Source: Bradysia coprophila (lineage: Eukaryota > Arthropoda > Insecta > Diptera > Sciaridae). Taken from it: 64,000 nucleotides of DNA. The DNA lies in assembly GCF_014529535.1 (NCBI RefSeq), contig NC_050738.1:310001-374000 (forward strand), in the 5' to 3' direction. Below the pieces are notes generated by a model, which had not been told where the DNA came from, ran no database searches, and was given only the letters and a program-made list of their open reading frames with translations. This document shows, piece by piece, positions 33,601 through 47,719 of the stretch. Numbering within the stretch: the stretch's first letter is position 1; every line of letters begins with the position of its first letter. Position numbers and translations under genes: made by a program.

Positions 33601-35673
33601 ATTTATCCGCTCTCCCTGCTCTCTCGTGTTGAAATGAAAATTCGATCAATAAATTATTCGCACACACAATTGCCATCAAATTAGCGTTTTACGATTCAGT
33701 GAATAATTTATTTCACATTAACCACCTTATCAAACGAAAAGTATAGAATTTTGTAATAACCGAAAAGGAAAATCGCTTTTGTGTTTTGATTATTTTGATT
33801 TAAAAAAACAAAAATTATCGTCCCGCTTCAGCCCACATTGCCTGAAACTTTTTTTTTTATTTATTACTATCACACGAATATAGATCGAACACCTGACTGT
33901 CACTAAACTAGTAAATGGAAATTGTGTCGTATAAGTTATCTTGTAGAAAACAGCAGAAGAGAATAAAATATCGTGTACACCGTCTGTGAACTGACAGAAG
34001 AAGAAACATATAAATTCTCCAATATATCTTTCCGTCGAACAAAATTGGAATGCTGTTAGCAAATCGTTCATTCATATAGCAGGAGTGGAAGAAAAACCGT
34101 ATCAAATCACTGACTCACTAAAACTTTTTTCTAAATTTCATCATTCACATAAATTCAATAAGGGTGAATATACCCAATTTATAGAAGGGAATTTATTGTT
34201 CGTTAGGTAAAATGTCATAACTTGTTTTAGGTTGACTGGCTTTTATGTATTTATTTGTCTTTAGACAAAGTGGATTTCTTTTTTGTTCGATGTGTGTGTG
34301 TGTTTTTCTTTATGTTTTTCTTCGTCTTCGTTTTTCTTCTTTTCTCTGAAGATTTCCATATTTTCATTTATATTTCAACACATAAAAGTGAAGGCACACA
34401 CACGATTTTTACTTTTTTTTATTATTTTCTTGTTAAATCAAATACAAAAAACAACAAAAACACTAAATCGTACCATTTACCCATCAGGCCAGTGTATTAT
34501 ATGCGTTAAATTATAAATATGTTTATAATGGAAACATTTATCGAATTGTGTAACGATAAGGTGCGTGTGTCGTGTCATGTGTACATATATCGTACGGTAA
34601 CATTACTTTTTTTTTATTGCTATACCTCTATTGCACCAAATAAAAACCGAAAAATATAAATAAATTATCTGTTTTAACGTCTATATAAATATACGACGAA
34701 CACTGAGAATATTTTAGTTATATAACCAAATTTGTTTGCTCGTTCGCTTGTTTTGGGTAAACATTTTTTTTACTATACTTCTTCCTCTCTCGAAATTAAA
34801 TTTATTTTCTAGCACTTATTGGAAACTGAAACACTTAACGCCATCATTCAGCAGAATGAAACTGAAACGAAATTTTATTTTTTTGATTGAAAAAAAAAAC
34901 TCTTTTCGTATTATCGGAGAGATACAAAATATATTTTTTTTATCTTTCAACAGGGTTATCCAAACAAATAAAAATAAATCGGAAAAAGTGGGAAATATGT
35001 AAATAGAATCATTGGAATTTGAGCTTTTCAGTAAAGTGGAAGCTTATATGTTAGTATCGTGCTGTAAATTTGTATGCACATCGTGCAAGAGACGAAAGCT
35101 CGAGGGGCAAATAACTCAGGTCAATGTTGTCACGGGGTAAATTTTCCAAATGTCAAAGAAACATGAGTAAATGGACACTCCCGCTTAGCAATCCATAAAC
35201 GAATGGTATCATTAGCACCCAAGTGCTAATTACTAATAGTCACAGTCAGAGCTGTAGGTGCAATTTATGCAACTCAGCATCATAATGTACAAAATCGTCA
35301 CCCTGTAGATGTCTCTGTTGCGTAAAACGCAAAGTGCAAAGTGTTTTTTGGGAACACTGACCGCCATACGACCTCGTGTGGCAAATACACATAAAATGGC
35401 TAATTTAGCTATTTTCATTACATGCTCCTAAATGGAAATTTTGCGCAATAGATGTGAAAATAGTCAATCCGAGGCGAGGTTGAGTTCCAGTTTCAGTTTA
35501 GTCATAAGTTAGAAACAAGATTGTATGTATACGAGTTTGATCTTCATTTTTACAGACGTCACTTTTACGCACTAGTGCGTAAACGCATATATGAAAATCC
35601 ATTAACGTATTAACTTGATCGTACTGTGGTACACTTTGCACTTGAAGTTATAATGGTAATTTATGACATCGAG
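30624..35673. other. Upstream of the globin; no further gene recognised
   Basis: It may hold the globin 5' UTR and promoter, but I could not fix a start site. Fragments of the TA-MITE family (AAATCTTTTACTTCAT) lie near 32225 and 33160. The remainder is AT-rich with chance open frames only. Confidence 0.4.
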
Positions 35674-35742
35674 AGCAAAGTACTTTATTAGGCTCTGGAT
35701 GTGTGTCATAATACGAATCGTGAGCCTAATAAAGTACTTTGC
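35674..35742. mobile_element. Small MITE with near-perfect 21-bp arms
   Basis: GCAAAGTACTTTATTAGGCTC at 35674-35694 is the complement of 35722-35742. A diverged relative lies at 27276-27375. Confidence 0.85.
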
Positions 35743-37071
35743 ACCGAGATTCATACAACGAGATTTGCAGACGAGGCATCTAAAGTTTGCAAATTTTGCA
35801 CATTATGATGCTGCGTTGCATAAATAACCGTTAATAATAACACAAATGTGTGACGGGGGTAGAATAGAAATTTTTGTCGGAGATGGGGCTTTAACAAAAG
35901 GGTTAACTTTGCCTGCGATTCTTTAGATGCAAAGGCAACCTCAGTAATTATTGCGAATTCATGGAAAAATGTCTCGAATATGCCAAGAAAATCCTCATAA
36001 GTGGGTAAACGATGACACACGATCTACCCGAGTCGCTTTCCCATCGCAAAAGCTTTTCGATTAATAGACTGAATATTATTACCAAAACCGATAAAATTGT
36101 CTCGGATATGGCAGTTTGTCATGGAAATGAACTTTTTTTTTGTCTATACCGACTAAAGTTATTTCTGTAGTTTGAGTCATTGCAAACGAACGACTGTGTA
36201 CATAAATATCGATTTCAAAATATATTTTACTGATTTGATAGACATGATTAGATCTCGACCGGACATCAATTGATCATAAAATACATTTTGCCTTGTTAAT
36301 TGAATGAAAACTGAATTTAGTTATCCCTGACAAAAATATAGTCTATGAAAATACCAAACGTTTGATAGTAGAAGTTTTGTAAATGAACTAGAATACAGGC
36401 TGTGTAATAGAAACACATTTACCGACGACGGAAAGACTCGGGAATATGCGAAAAAAGTGAAACTATACATATATATAATGCCTGCGACGGGAAACAATAC
36501 CCTAGGGATAAATCAAGCGAAATCAAGCGAGACCACACGACGTTTATTATCTAACAAACGAGGTGTAATAATCTCATCTCGCAAACTAAAAATTCTGCGA
36601 AGGATATAAATTACAATCAGAGACAACGGTTAGCGCACAAAATTTTAAAATACAAATTTCGTTCATAAACTTGCGAATTGAAAATGGTTCATTATATCGA
36701 ATCTCTTCAATTTTCGACAACCTCGGTAACCACTGTTTACACCACAAGAATTGTAACATACAGTACACAGCGAGATCCGATGTATAGGTTGCAAGATACG
36801 AAACGAAGTTCGATTAATCTAATGTGAAGAGAAATTTTACAGACGGATGGTAGATAAAGTGTATGCTACAACTTTTGATTATGGAAAATTATACTCGAGG
36901 GATTATTTTCCCGGTCTAATTTCTCTTCTGTTTAAATTGGTATCACTTTACCATTATAGAGTCGAAATTGGTTGTTCGTTACCTTCCTTTTAATTAAAGA
37001 TCTCCTACAACTTAACCTTACGACTTTTACTCCTTTCAACATCATAACTTTAAGCTTTTAGAAATTATGGG
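35743..37071. other. Intergenic, no gene recognised
   Basis: No exon-like frame or strong repeat seen. Confidence 0.4.
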
Positions 37072-37131
37072 GTTATCTTATATAGCAAAACTGATGTTAA
37101 CACCAATGAAGTAATAGATTTTGTATCAAAT
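37072..37131. mobile_element. TA-MITE fragment
   Basis: Contains GGTTATCTTATATAGCAAA, then AATGAAGTAATAGATTTTG, the core of the TA-MITE family, without clear ends. Confidence 0.6.
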
Positions 37132-37134
37132 ATT

Positions 37135-37575
37135 CATTGAAACCCGAACTTGATTTAACCCGAACCTGAAAGATTATTTCGGGTTCAACCCGAACTTGAC
37201 CGAAACTTGAATTTTCAATTTCGGGTTTAACCCGAACCTGAACTGAATCCGAAATTTTCAATTTGATCAGGTCGGGTTCGGGTAACCCGAAATTTTTGAC
37301 TTTTTTAGTGTAATAAACGCTCCAAATTTCGGGTTACCCGAACCCGACCTGATCAAGTTGAAAATTTCGGGTTCAGTTCATGTTCGGGTTAAAACCGAAA
37401 TTGAAAATTCAGGTTCAGGTCAAATTCGGGTTGAACAATTTCGGGTTCAGGTCAGGTTCAGGTTAGACCCGAAATCGAAAATTCAAGTTCCGGTCAAGTT
37501 CAGGTTGAACCCGAAATAATTATTCAGGTTCGGGTTATGATCCGGTTCAGGTCAACCTGAACTAAAACAGGTCAA
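37135..37575. repeat. Array of ACCCGAACCTGAA motifs that flips at the centre
   Basis: From 37135 to about 37285 the plus strand repeats AACCCGAACTTGA and AACCTGAA. After about 37325 the complement (TTCGGGTTCAGGTC) repeats to the end. The central AT-rich spacer (37285-37325) is flanked by TTCGGGTTACCCGAA-type palindromes. Same plan as 6237-7655 and 10522-11909, with an unrelated motif. Confidence 0.85.
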
Positions 37576-39796
37576 CCCGAACCCGTTCCGAGCCTTATTA
37601 GACAAAAACAATACTTGCAAATTATGTAAAAGGTCTTCAACAAAAAATAATTGAATGATAACATACCGACAATTAGATGTTTTCTTTCAATAGCTTAACA
37701 TAAAAAAAGCAAGGGAATTGAAACACCGAACAAATTTGAGATATTTTGTGTGGAGGATAATAAATTGATTCTTTAATCCTGGAAGCAAATTTACTTTTTT
37801 GTTGCTACACAAAGTTTTAGGAAATTTTTAAGAGTTTGAAAGTGATTAAAATCTTCAATTATAATTATAGACTATGGGACGTAAGGATTTTCCACTTTAC
37901 TGCGAAGATATACGTCTGTCAGTTACTGTAGCAGAAACGAGAGGGACAGTGTAATCATATAGGATGGTAGTCTAATTTCCTTTTAGTAGTCTGTATTTTA
38001 CGATTGCCTTTAACGTTAACATAAGGTATGTAACATATCGTCCCGCTAGTCTCAAAATTCACTAGTTCACACCTGTGAATGTGATGATAAAAATGAACGA
38101 TGAGCTTACGATGGTTTATTCTTATATTGGAAAGCTGATGTTAAACAAATGAAGTAAAAGATTTTTATAACTTACTCAGCCAATCACCCATGTACAATAA
38201 AAGAATTTATCTTTTAATTGACTTTGAACGTGTTGATCTTAAAATTAAAATTTTAAATTTAATCAAAACTTGGTAGACACTTTGCGTTAATTTAATTCCG
38301 ACAATGATAACGTAAAAGGATCCAAACGAAAACCATTTTCCTTTAGCAAAGAATTTTTTTTTTCTAATTTGGTTGTTGAATTATTATTCTTTTTCGCAAT
38401 AAAATCTAAAAATAAACAAAAATAATTAAACGAGAATGGCTTTGAGGTGCGATACGTATACATACGAACACGATTCTTTCCGATTTTTTTTTTGTGCGAG
38501 TGTGACGCAAATAGTTTTCTTCCGTTTTAATATTCTGATTTATCGCGGTCAAATGTTTTGCTTTTCACGGATTAAGCGGAAAAATGATGAATTATGAACA
38601 TAGAAAAAATGTGGAAATTTTGGTTTAAAGATTTTGTATTTTAAGAGCGTCAGACGACAAATTAATTGTGTATCGGCAAATCCTATAATCTAGAAAACAT
38701 CTTCTGGATTTTCGCGATTTTTTATGAAAATTTTCTCGAATTAGGGCTCCATTTATCGGAATGAATGATTGCACTAATCAACATCTGATAGAAGAGTTCG
38801 ATAAGAAAAAGTCTCCGATGATTTTTCAATGAAGAATTGTAAGGTAAAAAAAAACGAACCGACCAAGATTTTTACGGCTGCAAATGGTAAATTTTATGAC
38901 AGTCTGTGAACGTACACACGGCTGCTGTAGCTATAAATCTGAATGAAATAAATATTTGCCGTACGGATATTACATATTATGCCTCCAAACGTTTTACTTT
39001 TGATATCGGGCGGCTTAAGGTGACACACACTGATCGCTTTCGGCTTTCGAAAATATTTGAGATAATAAAAGTCCCCAAAAATTATGATTCCAGCGGATGG
39101 CAGCGGTAGCTCATAATAATATTTCTTTTAGATTTTTAGCCTTTGACTCTGTATGTGTATACACAACAAGCCTACATACACACACATGTTCCTTGTACCT
39201 TTTATGTTAATTTTCTTAATATATTTACTCATGCTTACATGCAGAAGTATCTATCAAGATACGGCTGGTATACGTGATTTGAATAAATAATGGAGACTAG
39301 TAATAATATGAATGTCCTTTACTTAAGGATGTCACATGAAGTGGAGTTTAAGGGTTTTGTGAAAAGATTTTCTTTTTGTTTATTCATCCATTTTTTTCGA
39401 CGAGTTTGAATAAACAATGCGGAAATATTGAGCGAATACTTTCTCAAATTATTGATTATTGTCGTCATTAAAAATTGTGTATATTTCATGCTGGTATCAT
39501 ACTCCGGGTAATTGGTTATTTAGTTTGCAATGTTCAGCAAAGAATAGCTTCTCGAAAGTGTTGTACTGCATTTTCCCATTATATACCGTACATTATACTG
39601 CCTTCGTTATGATAATTAAATGCCTCGGACAGAACAGAAACAAAACAAATAATTAAATCCTTCCTGCAGCGCACGTTTTCATTGTGTATTTACACAGCTA
39701 TTTACATTGATGAGCTGCTGGCTCGGCTGCTGGACTCTATTGTTCCGTGAATTTCAGTTGAGACAAGTGTAATTCTATTGATCGATGTAAGCAGGT
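37576..39796. other. Intergenic, no gene recognised
   Basis: A TA-MITE fragment (TTCTTATATTGGAAAGCTG, AAATGAAGTAAAAGATTTT) lies at about 38120-38166. Nothing else recognised. Confidence 0.4.
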
Positions 39797-39955
39797 TCGC
39801 ACTGGCTACCAAAAGGCGCATCGGGCGATCTGATTAGTAAACTTAGTTCATGGCGAAAATTTTACTCGGAAAAGGTGTCAGAATTTTTAAGTAAAAAGGG
39901 GCAGGATTTGCCCGATTAGCCCATATGGTCAGGCCGGGCCTGGATGCAAGTGTAA
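39797..39955. repeat. Dispersed repeat related to 14389-14575
   Basis: Opens CGCACTGGCTACCAAAAGGCGC and closes CCATATGGTCAGGCCGGGC, matching the ends of the other copy while the middle differs. Confidence 0.55.
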
Positions 39956-40800
39956 GCAGTTTGTGTTGTCGGTTTCGTAAAACTTTAAAATTGAGCTTAT
40001 TGTTCAACATTTGTTGTTTCATTGTTAAAGGTTTGTATTCCAAAAAATAACTACTAAAGTTACTAAAGTAACAAAATAGGTACGTTTCTCGCACTAGATG
40101 TGAGATTGGTAACGTCGCATCAGTTCGTGGCGTCTTCCGAATCCAAACAGATGTTCTGTTTATAATTTAATTAAAAGAATGTTCCTTCACTACATTGTAG
40201 CACTAGTGCTGAAAAGATTACGGAACTTACTTAATTTGAAAAAAAAAAAACTTTTTGCGACTTGGTCAGTTTTGTATATATTCTGTCAGAGCTCCACCAC
40301 CTCCGTAGACTAGTGGTGTAATGAGGATATTAAGGGTACGAATCGTGATGTAACACATGCATGATAGGATGTTATTATACAAATCTGCTGATTTTCGTCC
40401 TCATTCCTTGAATATCGACTTAAAAATCACTAATTTCAGGAGGTGAAATTTTAGAGGTTTTACAGTAAATGATCAATGCAATTGGTCATTCTGGTATAAC
40501 GATTTAGAAAAGGCTGGTCATCTATTGACGGCTCGTAATCCACGGCGACAAGAATAAGCAATAAGTGTCTTCTTATAAAGAAAATTTAATGTAAAAATGC
40601 GGGATGGTAAATCAATAGAAAGTTTAATGTTTACTTATAATCGCAAAACGCTTGCGTTTTTCAAAGGATCATAGTACAGCGGTTGAAAAAGGTACAGTAT
40701 GCAATTCGTTATATAATTAAAATCACCTGACGAAGGCTATGGTTCCATAAAAGTTCACTGTATCACTCGTATCACAGTATACAGTTTGCATAGAAAACAC

Positions 40801-41759
40801 TTAGAGGGATTCTTTTGAAAAACAGCCTACTGAAATCGGGCGTGTTTTCTAGTGGAACTTTTTATATGTGCCTAGAAAGGACTTCGACCCGAGAACCCAA
40901 AACCACTTTCAAAAAAATTCTTCGAAGCTTTTGTTACTGGTGAAAGGTGATCAAAAACCGAAAACTTGCACTTTTCTTACCAAAATTTCTCCGGGTACAC
41001 GAGCCGTACAGGGTCGTGTGGGGTGTCATTAGAAAGTAATCACATGTACTATTGAGCCGAATAGAGACTCATTGGTTTTAAAATTAATCCACACTGAAAT
41101 ATGTGCAGTTGAAGTTTTCAACCGAAAACTTGCACTTTTCTTACCAATATTTCTACAGTTACACGAGCCGTACATGGTGGTGTGGGGTATCATTTGAAAG
41201 GTAATTTTATGTGCTTTTGGGCCAAATAGGGTCTTATGGGGTTTGGATGCATTTACGATGAAATATGAGAAGTTGAAATGTTTAAGTGCCCATATTTCAT
41301 CGCATATGCATCCAAACCCCATAAGACCCTATTTGGCCCAAAAGCACATAAAACTACCTTTCAAATGATACCCCACACCACCATGTACGGCTCGGGTAAC
41401 TAGAGAAATATTGGTAAGAAAAGTGCAAGTTTTCTGTTGAAAACTTCAACTGCATATATTTCAGTGTGGATTAATTTTAAAACCAATGAGTCTCTATTCG
41501 GCTCAATAGTACATGTGATTACCTTTCTAATGACACCCCACACGACCCTGTACGGCTCGTGTACCCGGAGAAATTTTGGTAAGAAAAGTGCAAATTTTCG
41601 GCTTTCGATCACCTTTCACCAGCCATAAAAGCTTCGAAGAATTTTTTTGAGAGTGGTTTTGGCTTCTAGGGTCAAAGTCCTTTCTAGGTACCTATTAAAA
41701 GGTCCACTAGAAAACACGCCCGATTTCGGTAGGCTGTTTTTCAAAAGAATCCCTCTTAA
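40801..41759. mobile_element. Large palindrome, two arms of about 465 bp
   Basis: TTAGAGGGATTC at 40801 is answered by GAATCCCTCTTAA at 41748-41760, and the arms stay paired to the centre near 41280 with a loop of roughly 20-25 nt. Landmarks: CACGCCCGATTTC, TACACGAGCCGTACA, and TGGGGTTTGGATGCAT with their complements. The open frames inside appear as mirror pairs and are not genes. Confidence 0.9.
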
Positions 41760-44700
41760 CCTCTTACAAACACCGCATTACCGCAATACGATTTAAGTAT
41801 AATTATGAGATATGTTACCCATCCACCCATCTACCCATCTACTGAAAGTATTGAAAAGTTTTTGGTACAAAATCTTTTACTTCCTTTGTTTTGCTATAAA
41901 GGAAAGATCCAGGCACAGCTCAACGGTCAAAGTTACTATAGACAGACAAACCCTACTGACAATTTAATTACCACTGACTTAATTATACATTTTCTATACG
42001 AAAAAATATTTAACATAGACGGCAGACTCCCCACATTTTCATTCATCTTCGAATGGCCACGTATGGTTGAAACCACTTCTATTCAAGTTTAAATTTAATT
42101 GCTTCATACCAATCCGTTCCACGATCTGAGTATAGACGATTAGACCATTTTATACATAATACAGTGACAAAACCGTTACTAATTTTTACTCGTTTCCGTA
42201 TCGATGGTATACACATTTCCCTATATACCAATCGAATCATTATAATGTCGAAGGAAAAACGATATTCACGGATAAAATCCTTAAAATAGAAAATAAAATA
42301 GGTCGAGTGACTACACCTCTTATACAGATTTACACTGACTAAACATAGACGATGATTTAAGCTTGTAGAAAAAGACACAACTTTATCAGCTGCATATTGC
42401 TTCTCACAACAAGTGAAAAAGAAAATCAATAAAGCTCTGCCTCACGGTGTATAACAAAAGAAATAAAAAAAAAATTCTTTCACATCTTTCACATCTTTTA
42501 CAAATCGATGAATAATTGCCGCGAATTTCTGCGAACAGAGCCAAAAAAACAATTTTTGTTTTTGATTGAATAAAACAAACGTAATTTCAGACTTCAAACC
42601 AACACATATAATATATGCTAACACCTAGCACAGATTCGGTTTGCATACTATTTCCAGATTTCATTCCATAATTTAATTATGTCATATGGCACCCCGGTCC
42701 AATCATAGTTCATTATTATTCTCATCAGCGTTGCTCAGCTAAGAGTAAATAATAGGTATATTAGGTACATAGACCTGGCAACACGTGAAAATTTGATTGA
42801 GGGTACACACTCTCACTCTCCAGCTTTTCGGTCTCTTGTACGAAGCGAACGGTGTGCTTAATTTTGTTCTTTTCGTTTCGGTGAGGGATGAGGAAGTTTG
42901 TAAGAAGAATAAGCTTTTTTACTGGTAGGGGGCACTTGATATTATTGTGAGTCTATTAAGCCAGTACTTATTAGAGTGACGATAGAATCATTACCTGACC
43001 AATGTCTGGACAAATATTGAATTCATAAAACAGTTGCCTGAATCGTATTTCATGAAGCTAGAATGGTTTGATTGACTACATACCCATACTTTAAGGAATG
43101 ACCGACCTATCTTAGAGCAGTTGCTGTTTTAAACAGTTGGTTAATTTGGATACGCAAGTCTTACCAACATATTTATGCATATTACCACAGTATAAACATA
43201 AAATCTATTACTTCTTTTGATCGAACAGTTTGATGTTACATAGAATCTATTACTTCATTAATTTTGACATACATTTGTTGTATAAGAACGACAAACTTAG
43301 CTCTACCACTGATTTTTGTCGTCACTGTCGATAACAGATGACATAGCTTGTCTATAAAGTTCAAAAAATGCGAGGAAGTTGGTCATTTATTATGAGTAAT
43401 ATACAATATTGACAATGTCAATACCAACTATCGCAGCGATATTTTTGTATGTACGACCAACAGCGATGCCAAAAGTGTATACAGTTGTTATATTATGTAA
43501 ACGGGGGAATATACTTCATCTCAGAATTCAAGATGGCAGTTTTTCATTTTCTTCGTGTAGTCATGATGTATTTACATTAGAACTACAATGGCAAATACTG
43601 CTTCTCTACGTCTACCGAATAAGCTCACATACTATATTGACTCACAATGATCAATGTTCAGTATTTATGTTATGCGATAAAGAGAAGTTCCAATAAAAAA
43701 AAAAGTTTCTAATTCGGAAACCTTTCCTCTTCGATAGAGATTATCACCCCCGTATACACACGAATCGAATAGTAACACTCAGTTGTTATCATTAATCACT
43801 TTCACTATAATATCCCATGAACCGAATATATGTAGCACATCTAACATTTATATCCATCAACATGGGGATAATACGGAACGGGGTGCTATACAGAAAGAAT
43901 AAAAATAAAAATCGGTAGAAAATGTATGTGACCAAGTAATAATCGATAGTCATAATTTGTAACTCTCTACAGTGTAACGAATCAGGGAAGAAGTACATTG
44001 CATATTATATGTTTCCTGACAATAAAATAGCTGTGTGCGATACTTATATCCGCGCTATTCATTGTGTGAGAGTAACACAGTACAATCAATACACAATTAT
44101 TAAACCACTAAACCATTTACACGGAATTTGTTTTCCTTTCAATTTTCTGTAAACTTGAATTTATTACTTTTGTGTGTAGTATGACAAAATGTTCCCGATC
44201 CAAAAATGAAAATCCAATCAATCACACACTGTCATCTTTTTTTAATGTTTCATTTTCATTTCTTTTCTTTTTTTAAGTATAAATTGTCTTTTTCTTGCTC
44301 TACATCGATCCGACACACAAGCGAGCATTCACTGAATTCCGCGATTACCGATATTATTCTAAATTTCTTCACTTTGGTTTCTGTACTAAAGGGAAATTCC
44401 AAAATTCTCATACACAAAACACGCACGATTCGTCTCTCAGCACGACCACCGTAGCTTTTCCTCAAAGCTGCACCAATCGTGCTTTTGAAGCGTCTGCTCG
44501 AATTGGTCTTACCTTGCCAGGCGTTTTCTATTTTCATTTTATGTTTATCCGAGAAATGAATGAGTTCATTCTAAGGTTTTCCATATACAATGTTGTCGTG
44601 GATAATGTTGATGTATTTATTATGCAAGGTGTACGAGGGCATGTTTCAGGATGTGGTTCATATTTTGATTTAAAAAATTGTTTGGTCGAATTTTAGTGGA

Positions 44701-45233
44701 AATATCAGAACCGAATAGTCAGTACGACGATACATTACATTCAATCCGTTCGTTCAGTTCTCAGATCTGTTTTCCTAACATTTTTTTAATTCAAATCATT
44801 TCTCGTCAATGAACATTTAATATAATGATGATGTGAATACATCCCTATTTCCAGTCCACACGAAACTCAAAACAAACGAAAATTACGATGATCTGCGCAA
44901 GTAGAAGAAAACGTTTTTTATTCATTTTGGTTGTGTTTGTGAATAAAATAGCCGAATTGTGCTTGTTACTGTATGGGGTGAAATGAACTCTCTGGTAAAT
45001 GTAAATTGTAAAGGAGAATTCATTCATCCTATTTTTGCACCTTAGACTCAATTTTTAGCGGTTCTTATATGAATGTCGACGGAGGAAATAATTGTTTCGG
45101 TATGTGGTTGGTGAATACCGTTCCTGACAGTGGAATATCGTTTTTTTCCCTACTTTCATTGTCTTTAAAGTCGACAGTCGTACTGAAAAACAACGTCGTC
45201 ACATCCTAATAAAATGGTGAAAATTCTCAAGAA
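41760..45233. other. Intergenic, no convincing gene
   Basis: A TA-MITE copy lies at about 43196-43345 (CTATTACTTCATTA, TTGTATAAGAACGACAA, CTGTCGATAACAGATGAC), with a fragment near 41868. Overlapping open frames at 41805-42429 on both strands and one of 133 codons at 44295-44696 lack recognisable domains. Confidence 0.4.
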
Positions 45234-46498
45234 AAACGAGCCGTCAGAACAGTCGGAGCGTTTGCTGCGACTGAGCCCCGTACGAACCCGTACATCTACT
45301 GCGCACGTGACCCTAGTTCATCCGTCGCCCTACTTTGCCGTAAGTCCACTGCGCCCGTAAACGTCGATAAAGTAAAATTCTTATGAAGTTTGTACGTCTT
45401 AAAAATTGCGTATAGCGCAATTACGAAGCCCCGTACGATGTTCCTTTCAAACGTAACTCAAATTTAAAATTGACCTAAAATTTCCTCAGTCCTATATTAA
45501 CCTATATTTACCTATAAATAAACAATTTACTGATAAATATGCTAGTATATAGCTCAAAATAACTATCTATACCGTTATATAGCTCAACATAGCTATATAT
45601 ATTTAAATATAGATATCCATATTTGGGATCCTTAAAACACCAAACACACGTAACTATTCACTTCCCACTAATCAGTGACTTTGTAAGTATCATTTTCACC
45701 GATATATATTGATTTTACAAAAATTCAAAATGGCGGCCGACGGCCATTTTGTTAGGAGGTGGAAAGTAGTACGGCTACTCTACATTCGTTGTACCTTTCA
45801 AACAAAAAAAAATCATGAAATTCGGTCAAAGTTTACTCGAGATATTAATAAAAAACACCACCTTCACTGTACTGCCGAGTAGCCGGATATGAGCTCACTC
45901 CAAGGGACCTAGCTCACGCTCCGGTCAACCTAATTTCATAAACTTTTTTTTTCCCTGATTGGTACGGTCAATGCCTATCTAATAAAGCAAAATCCATCAA
46001 AATCCGTGAAAATTTGGCCAACCTACAATCAAAAACGGCTTGCCGCCCTGTACCTAGTTCACACCAAGGGGTCTAACTCACGAGTCGGTCATCCAATTTC
46101 CATAAACTTTTTTTTTCGTCGATAGGTATTGTAAATACCTTACATTTGATGTATCACTTACCAGTGTAGCCTTTAAATGGCCAGAGAAATCTTTGGAAAA
46201 CGTTAAAGCACTTATGGGGCCCCAGCTCGGGAGAGGTCGACCCAAAATCGCCCATCTTCGAACTTAGCCTCACAATTTCAACTACCTTTCAAGGAAAAAA
46301 AAATTTTGAAATAGGATTTGATTTACTCAAGATATCGACGTGACAGACGGACAGACGGACAGACAAAATTTTTATTGCGGATTCGTCATCTATGAACATA
46401 GGCAAACACTTTGCCCTTACCGCCTGCTTCGAATTCCATCAATTACACACGGCACCGTAATCCTATAAGCCCCTTCGTACTTCGTACGGGGCTAAAAA
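45234..46498. mobile_element. AGCCCCGTACGA element, short copy
   Basis: Same start (AAACGAGCCGTCAGAACAGT) and end (TTCGTACGGGGCTAAAAA) as 28124-29675, with the conserved 3' block CATCTATGAACATAGGCAAA. It lacks the five-unit array, holding instead a TATAGCT-rich part near 45530-45600, and has about three GGACAGAC units instead of about 22. Confidence 0.8.
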
Positions 46499-47719
46499 TG
46501 CATCCGACAAAAACACAATGAAGTGCCCTTTTGTTTAGAGTCTACCTATATTTGTCGTGGGGACAACGATTTGATCTACCGTTTCATCTGTATTTCGCCC
46601 TCGTTTTGTATGCTTACCGCCACATACTCACACTCGTTCGGCATTTACTTAGACTTTTACTTTTGTACACTTAGTTTTCTTGATCACTTTGAATTTTAGA
46701 AAATGTAAGAAAATCGAGAAAATCCAGAAAACTCGAATGATTTTCTCAAAAATTCTTGATTTCGAGAAATTTTTTTGAAAATTTTAAAAATTTATCAAAA
46801 TTCCAGAAGAAGCAAGACAACGTTTCTCAAAAATAGACAGTGATTCACATACAGCGTTAAGTGCATCGGCAATATAATTCTCCGATGTGTTACTGCTTCT
46901 GATATAAGATCTGTTACTTCATTAGTTTCACCAAGCATTTTCCCATTAAAGAAGGCATTTGCCAGTTTTGATTGCCTATTTTTGTGGTCGCTGTCCATAA
47001 CAGATGAACTAGCTGACTGGACATCCGTTGAACAGCATAACTAAGCACTACCACACAGACTATACAAGACAGAAATTCACTCATTCTATGGCAACAAAAT
47101 AACAATGAAACGAAACAAAAACTAATTTTTACTCAATCTTTGAAACAGTTTTTAAAAAAACGACTCATGAATACCATGAATGACCGATAAGCTAAAATAT
47201 GCGTACACCTACCTCTTTGGCTTAAAGAAAAAGAGAGAATCGAAACGAAACTCGAGTATCACTTTTTTGTATACCACTAACACACGATGAAAGTAACACG
47301 AGAAATAAAGTCTAAGAAATGTGTAATTTAAGTCGAATTCATCCGAAGCAAAATACGATGTTACCTTCGCGGTTGATCACCACAGTTAAAGAACCTGTAT
47401 ATATGCGCGCAGAGTGTTAACGTCTTAGAGGATTTGAGTTGGAAGTCAATTTTATCCATTTTGTTGATTCGAATGCAATAAATAGCAAAACGGTCTCACG
47501 CAGACAACTTTAGAGTGTCTCTATTGTTTCAGTTTTTTTTCTTCTGTTGTTTCTCGAATGTAATTCTTAGTTGGTGCCATGAAAATATTATCTTTCGTTT
47601 TAATTACTTTTTTTCCTTCATTTTGTGAATAAAATTTAATGCATGGCTGGAAAGTGTTGTGAATTTTCAAGTGAATCAAACGCTAAAGTTTCGTTTTATT
47701 GTTTTGTGTTCGTTTAATT
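46499..47719. other. Intergenic with one TA-MITE copy
   Basis: A TA-MITE copy lies at about 46895-47010 (GATCTGTTACTTCATTAG, CGCTGTCCATAACAGATGA in partial form). No gene recognised. Confidence 0.4.

Noticed and set aside
41029..41628. Several frames with similar sequences on opposite strands
   Set aside because: They are mirror translations of the two arms of the 40801-41759 palindrome.
42079..42429. 116-codon minus-strand frame ending in an SDRGTDW-like stretch
   Set aside because: Briefly resembled an integrase SDxGT motif, but the rest shows no integrase features.
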